Positions 22,536-32,500 of a DNA stretch of 33,325 nt are shown piece by piece (positions within the stretch are counted from its first letter, which is position 1; every line of letters begins with the position of its first letter). The position numbers were made by a program, and so were the translations under genes. Source of the DNA: Streptomyces phaeochromogenes (GTDB lineage: Bacteria; Actinomycetota; Actinomycetes; Streptomycetales; Streptomycetaceae); contig NZ_LIQZ01000252.1 in NCBI RefSeq assembly GCF_001418655.1, forward strand, positions 1 to 33,325, read 5' to 3'. The notes under the pieces are model-generated. The model had not been told where the DNA came from. It did not search any database and saw only the letters and a program-made list of their open reading frames with translations.

Positions 22536-25500
22536 TTGCGCAGCTCCCTCCAATACTTATTGAGATCCTCTACCACCGTATTTGGTATCTCCAGCTCCGT
22601 CAAAGGACCACCCTGATAGGGTTTTTCATACTGTTCAAATTCATCCCGATAATCGACTGTCGGTATCCTGACTTCCATCACACCCTCACCATAGGACCTA
22701 GCATAGCTTTCAGCGAGTTTGCGCTCTTTAGCAAAATAGACGAAACCGTTCTCGTAAGGGTTTCCTTTAGTGTTAGGAAAATTCTTTGCTAGATATCCAA
22801 ACTTTTCCTGAAACTCACCTTGCCCCCTCTGCGGCGCCTTGTAGATCGAGATGAAGCCGTCATCGCCATCCCGCTCCCCCCCCTTCCCTCTTTTCCTTTT
22901 TCCATCAGAACCGTCAGGACTGCCAGAACCGTCATCCGCACCACGAATCTTAAGGAACACAGCTAGCGCATACGCGCCGCATCCCAACAAGGAATTTCCA
23001 CTATCGCAAGAATCCCACTCGTCGCCAAGCCCAAGCCTATCCGCAGCCCAATCGAACGCGTCCGGGACCGGCGGGCGATATGGCAGACCGGCATTGACAT
23101 ATTTATCCACATTTGGGCCATACCCGAGCATCCCTGCTGAACAGCCCGGGAATCCACACCGGTAATCCGCCGGGGCGGTGCTTCCCGTGGTGCCCGTATG
23201 GCCGAAATTGTCGGTTCTGGACGTTCCTGACTTGGTGTAATCGACTGCTTCGTTGAGGCGTCCATTGCCTTGCGTGCCGTCAGGGCGTGTCGGGCATGCC
23301 TCCTGGGCTCCCCCCGCTCCTCCACACGCAAGCCTCAGGCCTGTGGGGTCGGAGTGAGTGACCGGACTGTTGGCTGCGTAACTGTAACCGTTGAGAGTTT
23401 GCAGCTTGTCCGTTTCCAGCAGGGGGTCGACGCTGATGAACTGGCCGATTCCCGGGTCGTATTCACGCGCTCCGACATGCGTCAGGCCCGTACCCTCATC
23501 AGCCGGTTTGCCCAGGAACGCCTTGTCGTCCGGCCAGTTCGCAGCCTTCTCACCCCGAGGCGCCCCGAACGGTGTCGTGTACCGCTTCGTCACCCCGTAC
23601 GTCGTCGCGTCCATCGCGATGCTGGACGTGCCGTGGTGGTCGGCGGCAAGGAAGCTGAGCTTTGTGCCCGAGACCCCCGACGTCGCCGTACGGACCGCGA
23701 TCGTCTGGCCGGCGGCCGAGTAGTAGCGGCTGCCGGAGAGAGTTTTCGTTGTGCCCTTCGTCGTCAGGCGGACCTCCGTGCCGCCGAGGTAGAGGATCGT
23801 GTCGCCGTCACCCGTGGCACGGCGGATCAGGAGCTCGCCGCTCGCGTCGTACAGATAACTGGTCTGCGTGCCCTTGGCGTTCGTGGTCGTGGCGAGCTTG
23901 CCCTCGGCGTTCCACGAGTGGCTCTGCGTGCCGGAGGTGACGGGCTCGCTGCCCAGCCACACCCCCGCGCTCCACTTCGATTCCCAGTCCTTGTTGTAGA
24001 CGACGAAGACCCCGGTGTCCTGGAGGGTGGCGAAGGAGCCGGAGCCGGAGCCGCTCCAGGTCCCGCTGTTCCAGAGAGCCTTGTTGTCCTTGTCGTAGAC
24101 GACGAAGTTGCCGTCGTCCTGCATCGTTGCCCACGCACCCGCGTGACCTGCGGTGTCCGTGTGCCAGGCGATCTTTCCCGTCTCTCGGTCGTACAGAGCC
24201 AGGTCGCCGTCCTCGCGCATCACCAGACGGGCCCGCTGAGAGCGGACCTCCTCCCCCGATGTGAGCTTCCAGCCGGCGCGGAAGAACTGGTGGGACGTCG
24301 TGGTGGTGCGCTTGGTGGTGTTGCCGCTCTTGTCGTAGTCGAAGTTCTCGGTGCGCGAGCCGTCGCCGGTCGTGGAGACCTCGTCCAAGGCGTGCGGCTG
24401 GGCCTCCCCCGACGCGGGGTAGGAGTACTTGCGCTCTGTGTTCTGGCCCTGGCGGATGCCTACGCCGTGCGCGGTCTCCGTCTTGCGCTGACCCGCGTCG
24501 TTGTAGGTGTACGACGTCCAGTACGGCGCTGCGCCGTCGATGTTGCCCGCCGTGCGACCCGAGGCCGCGCAGTCATCCGTCTTCGGTGTCCAGGACTCGG
24601 TCAGACGGCTGTAACCGTCATACGCGAAGCACTGGTAGTCGGCCTTGCTCGTACCACCCTGCGTCGTGCCGTCGAAGACCGACATGACGTTGCCCGAGTC
24701 GTCCTGAGTGAACCTCAGGTCCTGCGTCATGTAGCTGTGGACGTCGTCCCTGACGAAGGAGCGGACCAGTCGGCGGGTGCCGGCCTCGTACTCGTAGGTC
24801 AGGTAGGCCTTTTTCGCCGAGTCGTCGCCGCTCGTGCCCAGCGTGAGCCCCTGCAAATCGCCTTGGGGCAAGTAGGCGGCACCCTGCAGGTAGCCGCTGG
24901 TCCCGGAAGCTGTGAGTTGCTGGCCTGTGGCGTTGTAGCCATAGGAGACCGTCTCGGAGGCCAGGCCTCCGACCGCGGGCTGGGAGAACTGGCCGATCGT
25001 GCCGTCCGGGCGGTAGCCGGTGGTGGACGACAACGTCTTGGGCACTCCTGCGGCGACCAAGGGATCGTTGTCGGGCAGAGTGAGCTGGCTGTCGGTGACC
25101 TGGTAGAGGTTGCTGTAGTCGTTGACCTTCTGGGTGTAGGCCTTGCCGTTCGCCCCGCCGTCGTAGCGCACGGCAGTGTCCTGCTGTCCCTTGTCCAGGC
25201 TGTCGAAGGTCCAGGCCGCGAGCTTGTTTCCGTCCGTCTTGCTCGCCTGCCACATGCCCGTCCTGCGGCTCAGCTCGTCGTACTCGTACAGCAGCTTCTT
25301 GGACTCGTCGTTGTTCGCCGTCGTGCTCGTGACGCGATCGAGGCTGTCGTAGTCGGTGCTGCTCGTCCCCTTGTCCGGGTCGCTGGTCGTCACCTGACGG
25401 CCGAACAGGTCGTAGCCATAGGACCACTTGGACTGGTCCGGGCCGGTGATGGCCTTCTGCTGTCCGGCAGGCGTGTACGTGTACGCGGTCGTGTTGAAAT

Positions 25501-28500
25501 CGGTTCCGGTCGGCCTGGGGCCGCCGTACTCGCGTCGCTCGGTCGTCTGGCCGAGGGCGTTGGTGACGACAGTTGTGGCCTGGCCACCCGTGGGGGCGGA
25601 GGTGGCGACCGTGTCACCGGTGTAGCTCGTGTCGATGGTCCATCGGGTGACGCCATGGTTCTTCGTCACCGTCTTGGTCGCACGGCCCGCACCGTCGTAC
25701 GTCGTGTCGTTCTGGACCGGAGCCTGGCTGCCCTCTGTCTGCACCGGAGTGCTGGAAGGTGCGGAAGTGTTGTCCCATGTGTCGCCCTGCTGGCTCACCG
25801 CCAGGCCGCGGTCGTCGTACAGAGTCAGGGAGATGAGACGTCCGCCGACCGTACTCGGCGTCTGGATCTGTCGGCTTCGGAGCAGGGAGTCGTAGAACTC
25901 GTACGTGGTGTTGTAGCCGGAACCGGTGCCCTTGAGGGTTCCCGTCGACACCCAGGACATCTCCGAGCTGGTGACCTTGTATTCGTAGACGTAGTTCGGC
26001 GTCTGGTTCAGCGACTGGAAACGATTCGGCAGCCATACCTTGGTGACTCGTCCGAGGCTGTCGTACTCGGACACCGTGATCTTGTCGTTGGGGTCGGCGA
26101 CCTTGACCGCGGCGCCGGTCGCGAAGTCCAGCGTGGTGGTGGTCTTGTGCGACTTGGCGTTGGTGACCGCGGTCGACGTCAGCGGTCCCGCCTCTGCCGG
26201 TGTGTACGCCGTGCTGGCAGCAGCCAGGCCGTTGGTGTCCTTCACGACCAGCGGACGGCCGAGCTTGTCGTACGTGGTCGTCGCGACCTTCTGCCAGGAC
26301 GGAGCGTCGTCGCCGCCGTAGGACTTGGCACGGCCGGACCATACGGCCTCGCCCTTGATCGGCTTCTGTGACGCGGACCAGGCTGTGGCACCGGTGTCGT
26401 CAAAGACCATTGCGGTGTCGGATATGACGTCTCCCGGGCGCGAGGAGTCGGCCGGCAGGTCCAGGCTCGCGTCCGTGGTCGCACAGGTCCGCGCGACCGT
26501 ACGCGTGCGGGAGGTCAGGGCGTTGATGCCCTTGTCGTCGTTACGGGCGTACCAGGTACGGGTGCAGGTCTCGTCGCCCGTGACGGCGTTGTCACCACCG
26601 TCCTGGACGGTCGCGGCCATGCCGTAGTCGTCATATGTGGTCGTGGTGGTGCGCACCCTGTCACGAGGGGTGATGCCACTGGTGATGTTGGTGCGGGCCT
26701 GGGTGGCTTCCGTGCGGACGTAGTACGCCTCGGTGTCGGCGTACGACTTGTGCTGGGTGGCTGTCTTCTTGGACCAGGGGTCGTTGACGGTGCCGGAGAC
26801 CTCGGTGTCGCCGTTGTAGGTGACCGATTCGCGGGTGAAGCCCGCGTACCGGTCGGAGTCGGTGATCTTCGCGGCTTTGATGCCGGTCACCTCGGCCGTC
26901 TTGCGCGCGTCGGCGTCGGGGGTCTTGCCGTCCGAGCCGAGAACGCGGTCACCGTTCATTCCGCGCATGTAGACCGTGGTCGACTTCAACTGCTTGCTGT
27001 CGCTGTCACCGGTGAGGTGGGTGACTCGGCCGAAGCCCCGCCAGATCGACCAGGTGCGTTCCTTGGCCGGGGTCATCGGGTCTTCGTTGTAGTGCCAGGC
27101 ACCGCCGCCCGAGTACTGGTACGTGTGCTGGACGGCTTCCGAACCACCATGTGGGGCCGTGGTGGACACGGCGGTGACCGGGTACTTCTGGAACCAGTCG
27201 AGCTTCGGGGTCTTCTCACCGTTGGGCGACCAGTAGACGGGATAGCAGAGCTTCGTGTTCTCGTCGACCTTGGGCATGGTCTGCCCGTAGACGCAGTCGG
27301 CCTCCTTGTAGGAGACGATCGTCGCGGCGCCGGTCTCCGAGGTCACCGTCCGCAGGCGCGGCTTGTCCAGCGAGAGGATGTCGTCCGACGGGCCGTCGAC
27401 ACGGTTCGGCAGGAAGACGTGCGTGAACTTCACCGGGTCCAGGGCGAGGTCCGTGCCGCGCTTGCCGGTGTGCTTGATCTCGTCGAGCCAGAGCGACTGG
27501 TCGGTGGAGTCACCGGTGTCTCCGGGATCCAGGTAGAGCTGCTTCAGCGACCAGTTGTCCACAGCCGCGTAGGCCGGCGTGGCGGCAGACGCGTTCCACG
27601 CGTAGGTGGTGACACCCGTCAGACGCTTGCGCGTGAAGAAGGACGGCCCGGTGTTGCCTGTGCACTTGGCGTCGTCCTTGCAGATCGCGTCGAACGGGAC
27701 ATCCGGCCAGTTGTCACGGGTGTCCTCGGTCAACGAGTCGCAGTTGGTCGCGAGGCAGCGCTCGTCGTAGCTGAAGGTGACCTTGTTGGAGGCCGCAGGA
27801 GTGGCGGAGAACAGGGTGCCCGCCCGCTGGCCGTAGCGGATCTCCTTGAGGTAGCCGCCTCGGGTGTAGTCGGTCCCGGTGGTGTCGTCGCCGAGCTTGT
27901 CGTAGTTGTTGTGCTCGGCCGTGTACCAGTAGCTCATGGCGTTGTTGTGGGTGTCCTCGACATAGTCGAGGTTCCAGCGCCAGGCCTGCTTCTTGTCCCG
28001 GCCGGAGAAGCCTGTGCCGTCGTCGTACCCTGGCTCGCCCTCGTCGTCGCCGAAGACCGGCACCGTCCACACCGAGTCGGTACGATCAGCGGCCCCCGCA
28101 CCGTCGAGCTTGTTCAGGCCGAAGGTGTAGGTGGTGCCGTTGCCTGTCGTGACGGTCCAGTACTCGCCGTTGTCGTCGCCGTTGTCCGCCCCCGTGCGGC
28201 GGGTGACGGTGGATGCGTCGTCGTTCTTCAGCCGCCAGGTGCCGGTGGTGTCGTCCTTGACCAGCTCGGTCGCCTTGCCATTGAGGACCAGCGAGGCGTT
28301 GTCGTACTTCCAGCAGAGGTCGTACTTCTCGTCCTGGCCGTCGTCGTCGCACGAACCGTACTTGCGCTCGATGTACGAGGAGGTCAGATCGAAGCCCTCG
28401 CCGATCTGGCTGCCCTGATTGTTGGTCGAGGCGGTACGGCCGTCCACGCCGCCGGAGTCGTAGGAGATGTCGAGGCCCGGTGCCGGGCCTGCCGCGGCCG

Positions 28501-29395
28501 GAGGTGTGCGCAGCGGGTAGGACCACGTGAAGGTGCCGGAGGAGCCGCCCGCTTCCCAGGTGGAGGAAGCCGCGAGAGGCGTGGCCTTGTAGTCGCCGCT
28601 GCCCGACTGCGTGCCGGCCGCCACGGCCAGGACCATTGTCTCGGCCGCCGTTGAGCTGGACGGGCCGGTGGAAGCGGTACTGAACGCGAGCGTCGTCGAA
28701 AGACGCTCGGCGCCACGGTCATTGCTCGATTCGAGCGTCTCAGGCGTACGGCACTTGCCTTCGGCGCCCTCACTCAAGAGGCATGCGGGAAACTTGAGAA
28801 CCCGCAGTCGTCCGGCCCAGTCACCTCCGTAGGCCGTGGCAAAGGCGCCGTAGTCGATGCCCAGGCGTGCCTGGCCTCCCTCCTCGGGTCCGGTGACAGC
28901 CAGTACTACGCCTTTGATGCCAAGCTTCTTGGTGGCCTTCTGATCCAGAACCTGCATCTCCACCGCATCAGCGGTTTGCGGCGCCTTCTTCCCCTTGGCG
29001 CCCTTGGCTGCGGAGAGAGTCACCGGCAGGGCGCCCGGATCCGCCTTCGCGGTTCCGGACTCGGGCAACCGCAGAGTCGCTTTGCCACCCCTGGGCCACG
29101 TGACGCTTCGGCTCTGGTCGTTCCGGGCGCGGTCGGCCGCGGCGCGGTCCGCCGCCGCGGACTCCGCCACAGCGGCGGCGCTCTTCTTGTTCACCTTGTC
29201 CGTGAACGGAGTGACCTTCGCCGACCTCGGCGGCTTCAGATCCGGCTTGCCCAGCGGATCCGCCTCATCGGCGAACGCCACAGGCGTCAGCAACCCCGGC
29301 ACCAGGGCGAAACCGACTGCGACGGCCAGCAGCCGAGACCAGGGACGTCTCGCGGCGCTGCCGGATCCCGCCGGGCGGGCGGCGAAGGGGTTCAT
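22532..29395 (-). CDS. Secreted RHS/YD-repeat polymorphic toxin with B-lectin insert
   Basis: A 2287-residue protein. The start at ATG 29395 has GAGGAG at 29403-29408. The N-terminal signal (RRPWSRLLAVAVGFALVPGLL ... VAFADEA) is followed by the conserved Streptomyces RHS N-terminal region and many YD repeats (TYDKLGRPL, EYDSLGRVT, TYDGAGRAT, YEYDELSRR, NFDYDKSGN). About residues 1705-1815 form an inserted bulb-lectin-like domain. The RHS-associated core ends at about 2015 (GAREYDPGIGQFISVDPL ... NGYSYAANSPVTHSDPTGL). The variable tail of about 270 residues ends in a domain of about 105 residues (FISIYKAPQRG ... GFVYFAKERKLAESYA ... GVMEVRIPTVDY ... LTELEIP). This faintly resembles ADP-ribosyltransferase-type toxins, a tentative call. 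The upstream LamG gene and downstream immunity gene suggest a secreted antagonism system. Confidence 0.9.
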   Translation of the reverse strand: MNPFAARPAGSGSAARRPWSRLLAVAVGFALVPGLLTPVAFADEADPLGKPDLKPPRSAKVTPFTDKVNKKSAAAVAESAAADRAAADRARNDQSRSVTWPRGGKATLRLPESGTAKADPGALPVTLSAAKGAKGKKAPQTADAVEMQVLDQKATKKLGIKGVVLAVTGPEEGGQARLGIDYGAFATAYGGDWAGRLRVLKFPACLLSEGAEGKCRTPETLESSNDRGAERLSTTLAFSTASTGPSSSTAAETMVLAVAAGTQSGSGDYKATPLAASSTWEAGGSSGTFTWSYPLRTPPAAAGPAPGLDISYDSGGVDGRTASTNNQGSQIGEGFDLTSSYIERKYGSCDDDGQDEKYDLCWKYDNASLVLNGKATELVKDDTTGTWRLKNDDASTVTRRTGADNGDDNGEYWTVTTGNGTTYTFGLNKLDGAGAADRTDSVWTVPVFGDDEGEPGYDDGTGFSGRDKKQAWRWNLDYVEDTHNNAMSYWYTAEHNNYDKLGDDTTGTDYTRGGYLKEIRYGQRAGTLFSATPAASNKVTFSYDERCLATNCDSLTEDTRDNWPDVPFDAICKDDAKCTGNTGPSFFTRKRLTGVTTYAWNASAATPAYAAVDNWSLKQLYLDPGDTGDSTDQSLWLDEIKHTGKRGTDLALDPVKFTHVFLPNRVDGPSDDILSLDKPRLRTVTSETGAATIVSYKEADCVYGQTMPKVDENTKLCYPVYWSPNGEKTPKLDWFQKYPVTAVSTTAPHGGSEAVQHTYQYSGGGAWHYNEDPMTPAKERTWSIWRGFGRVTHLTGDSDSKQLKSTTVYMRGMNGDRVLGSDGKTPDADARKTAEVTGIKAAKITDSDRYAGFTRESVTYNGDTEVSGTVNDPWSKKTATQHKSYADTEAYYVRTEATQARTNITSGITPRDRVRTTTTTYDDYGMAATVQDGGDNAVTGDETCTRTWYARNDDKGINALTSRTRTVARTCATTDASLDLPADSSRPGDVISDTAMVFDDTGATAWSASQKPIKGEAVWSGRAKSYGGDDAPSWQKVATTTYDKLGRPLVVKDTNGLAAASTAYTPAEAGPLTSTAVTNAKSHKTTTTLDFATGAAVKVADPNDKITVSEYDSLGRVTKVWLPNRFQSLNQTPNYVYEYKVTSSEMSWVSTGTLKGTGSGYNTTYEFYDSLLRSRQIQTPSTVGGRLISLTLYDDRGLAVSQQGDTWDNTSAPSSTPVQTEGSQAPVQNDTTYDGAGRATKTVTKNHGVTRWTIDTSYTGDTVATSAPTGGQATTVVTNALGQTTERREYGGPRPTGTDFNTTAYTYTPAGQQKAITGPDQSKWSYGYDLFGRQVTTSDPDKGTSSTDYDSLDRVTSTTANNDESKKLLYEYDELSRRTGMWQASKTDGNKLAAWTFDSLDKGQQDTAVRYDGGANGKAYTQKVNDYSNLYQVTDSQLTLPDNDPLVAAGVPKTLSSTTGYRPDGTIGQFSQPAVGGLASETVSYGYNATGQQLTASGTSGYLQGAAYLPQGDLQGLTLGTSGDDSAKKAYLTYEYEAGTRRLVRSFVRDDVHSYMTQDLRFTQDDSGNVMSVFDGTTQGGTSKADYQCFAYDGYSRLTESWTPKTDDCAASGRTAGNIDGAAPYWTSYTYNDAGQRKTETAHGVGIRQGQNTERKYSYPASGEAQPHALDEVSTTGDGSRTENFDYDKSGNTTKRTTTTSHQFFRAGWKLTSGEEVRSQRARLVMREDGDLALYDRETGKIAWHTDTAGHAGAWATMQDDGNFVVYDKDNKALWNSGTWSGSGSGSFATLQDTGVFVVYNKDWESKWSAGVWLGSEPVTSGTQSHSWNAEGKLATTTNAKGTQTSYLYDASGELLIRRATGDGDTILYLGGTEVRLTTKGTTKTLSGSRYYSAAGQTIAVRTATSGVSGTKLSFLAADHHGTSSIAMDATTYGVTKRYTTPFGAPRGEKAANWPDDKAFLGKPADEGTGLTHVGAREYDPGIGQFISVDPLLETDKLQTLNGYSYAANSPVTHSDPTGLRLACGGAGGAQEACPTRPDGTQGNGRLNEAVDYTKSGTSRTDNFGHTGTTGSTAPADYRCGFPGCSAGMLGYGPNVDKYVNAGLPYRPPVPDAFDWAADRLGLGDEWDSCDSGNSLLGCGAYALAVFLKIRGADDGSGSPDGSDGKRKRGKGGERDGDDGFISIYKAPQRGQGEFQEKFGYLAKNFPNTKGNPYENGFVYFAKERKLAESYARSYGEGVMEVRIPTVDYRDEFEQYEKPYQGGPLTELEIPNTVVEDLNKYWRELRK
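22876..22883 (-). repeat. Homopolymer G8 tract before the toxin domain
   Basis: Eight consecutive C on the plus strand (G8 in the coding strand) lie in the Lys/Arg/Gly/Asp-rich linker (KRKRGKGGERDGDDG, about residue 2170) that joins the RHS tail to the terminal domain. It is flanked by A-rich coding sequence. Slippage here would change the frame of only the toxin domain. Confidence 0.7.
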
Positions 29396-29504
29396 CACAC
29401 GTCTCCTCGCGCGCGGCCGCCGGGTTCCGGGCCGCCGCACGCCGTCGAAGGTCTACAAGAAGAAGCAAGAAGGGTTCAGAGAAGGGGAGTTGAACGTGCG
29501 GCAC

Positions 29505-32500
29505 CTACACCGATGGCTGCGCGATCTGACCGCTGACTTGTTCGGCGGTCATCGCTCCGGTCCACACGCGCACCTTTGCCAAGTCGCCTGGCAGGTAGTG
29601 CCCCGTCGTACCGCTCACCGATCCACGCCCCGCCGAGAGAACCCCGCTGCCCTGCTGCGGCACGGACAGCCCGGGATCTCCCTCGCCCCGCTGAACGAAC
29701 TGACCCACGTACAGCTCGGCCACGCCGAAGCGCTGGGTACCGTCGTCGGCGGTGAAATCCTTCGTCGCGTCGAAGACACCGGAGACGTCGACCCAGGTAT
29801 CCCATTCCTTGTCACCGACCGGCGCCTCGGCCGGAGCCAGCGCGGTGTCGATCACCTTGCCGGCCGAGTCGACGGCGGTGCGCCCGAACCTCCACTGATA
29901 GACGCCGTCCTCAGGCTTCTCCACCCACAGCGCCCAAGAGGACTCCTTGCCCACAGGCGTGGCCTGCCCGGCCACAAGTCCCCGGTAGCCGACCGGCTTC
30001 GCCGCCAGCAGGGCCTTGTTCAGCCGCACTCGGGCAGACACCGTGAACGAACCGGTCTCGTCGACCACCGGGCCGGTCGCGGACGCGTACCCGGTGGTGC
30101 CGTTCAGCACCAGCGCCGTGGCATCCTCACCCGCCAACGCCGCTCCCGAACCAGAGAGGGTCAGACCACCGCGGCGGTAGGGGAAGGACGTGCTGGCCGG
30201 GTCGTCGGGATCCTCCGGGCTCTCCCCCACCTGACTCCCGGACGAGATGGTGGCGTCCCAGTGGGCGACCAGTTCGTTGGTCGGTGTGCCGTCCCTGTCC
30301 AGCCGGCTCTCCTCACGGATCTGCTCCGCCGTACGGGCGTCCTGCCAGACAGCCGGCTCGTCCAGCAGGCCGAAGAAGTACTCGCCGCCGGTACTGCCCT
30401 TCAGGGAGCGGCCGAACTGCAGCCCTCCGGTCGCTGCCCACGGTTCGTATGTCGATGCCGAGGTCGCGAGCCCGACGGGATCACCTTGCGGCTGCCCGTT
30501 GACGAACAGCTGAATGGTGTCGTTGTTCTTGTCCGCGTCGTTCTGGGTATTGAAGACGCCGGCCAGATGCGTCCAGACCTTCAGCTGTGGGTTGGCTTCA
30601 TTGGCGAAGGAACGGATGTAGACGGGACTCGCTTGATCCTTGTCCGCGCGGGCGAAGATCCACTTCTGGTAGGCGGACGAGTAGTACAGGACGAAGGCAC
30701 TGTTCTTCGCCCCCGGTTCCGAGAGCACCACCCGATTGGCGGACGCATCGGTCGGATACACCCAGGCCGAGACGGTGAAGGAGCCCTGCGTGTTGACCGC
30801 GGGAGATGCCGTCGCCGCATGGCCGACCTGCTGGGCGGCGTCCGAGACGTTGTCGTTCAAGCGCAACGAGTAGTCACCCGCGCCTCGGCGCGCCCTGGTC
30901 GATCCGCCTGTGCCTGCCTCCCCCACGAGGGTCGCGTTGTGGCGGGGGCCCTCAGTAGCGGTGTCCGTCGCCGTCATGGTGCCGGAGCCCGGTTTGACGT
31001 CCTCGAATCGCCACCGACCGGTCGCGCCCGGTGGCAGTGCCACATTGACGTAGAAATACGCGGGCGGTCCCCAGCGCTTCCGGCCGTCCTTGTCCAGCTT
31101 CAGGTCACTGGCCTCGACCGACAGCGTCTGCGTACCCGACAAACCTGGCTTCACATCATTGACGGTCACAGGAGCATTCGTCGTACTCGCGTTCACCGTC
31201 TTGGTGGCATCGGCGCTGCTGGTCAGGAACCTCCAGCGATACGCCTTGACGTCGGTGTCGGCCGCGTTCGGCCTGAAGGTGAAGCTTCCTGGCACACCTG
31301 GGCCGCCGTGCGGCGCGCAGTCGTCGGTGAGGCACTCGGTGTACGGGCCGCCGGAGGTGATGGTCGGCATCTTCGGCGCCGTCGAGTCGATGCGCAGGTA
31401 GCACCACGACGAGTACGGCGAGAACAGGTCACCCGACTTGCCGTTGTAGCTCCAATGGGACTGGGTTCGGGCCCTGAAGCGATACAGGCCGCCGTCCGCC
31501 CGCTTGTCGGTGGCCGTCTTCTCCAGAGTGCCGTCCGTGTGCCAACCTTCATCCGGTTTGTAGTCGCTCCACACTTGCGCCCACGTACCTGACGTCGTGT
31601 CCGTACTGGAGCGCTGCATCACGAACTCGGCCTGCAGGGAGCCCTTTTCCTCACCCGAACTCGGCTGGACCTTCGTCTGCACGCGAGCCTGCACCGTGGG
31701 GGTGTCCACCGTGACGGTGAGCGGGTCCGACGAAGGACGGCAGACGGCCGTGTCACCGGTACCGGGGATCGCACCGACCGAGGTGGGCACCCCTGGCCTG
31801 TGCACGTACCAGACCTTCAGCTCTGCGTTGGAGTCGAACCGCTTCCAGGCTCGCGGCTCGCCCTCGTCCTTCGCGCGCAGCATCAGCGTCAGCCGGGAGA
31901 TCTTGCCATCGGCGAAGGCCCGCACCGTTGAGGTCAGATTCTCGTCGGGCTCATCGGGGTTGTCGTTGAACTCGACCCAAGCGTTGGGCTGGTCAGGAGT
32001 ACAGAGATCCCCTCGCCCCGCCGACACGTAGCGGTCGCCCATCTGATCGAGTTGCTTGGGGCCCGGCCACCGCGTGCCTTCGGAGATGTTGTCCGTGCGC
32101 TCGAGATCCACCCAGTAGGGCGTGCAGTTGAACGACCAGGTCTCGTACGCGCGGAACGTCGCGTCCAGCACCTGCTTGCCGGCCAGTTTCCCGGCGCCGA
32201 ACTCGAAGTACATCCGGTCGGTGTAGCCGCCCGTGCTGCAGGCGAATCCGTCCGCGACACCACAACGGCCCACGCCCTTGGGCTCGCTGAACTTCCAGAA
32301 CTTGTCGCCGTCCGACGACAGCTTGGTCCACTCGGAGGCACCCAGGCCGACGGAGGGATCGATGAAGACCGGGTACACCGTCTTCTGTCCGCGCAGCAGA
32401 TCCAGGTCCGGCGTCACCGAGACCGTGCCCTCGCCCACCGAGACCGGCAGCTCCGCGGTGGCATCGCCCTCACCAGGATGCGCCGGATCGGCAGCAACGC

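Noticed and set aside
23270..26371. Plus-strand frame of over 1000 codons opposite the RHS gene
   Set aside because: Low-complexity Val/Gly/Arg-rich shadow of a high-GC coding strand; the RHS protein on the minus strand is unambiguous.
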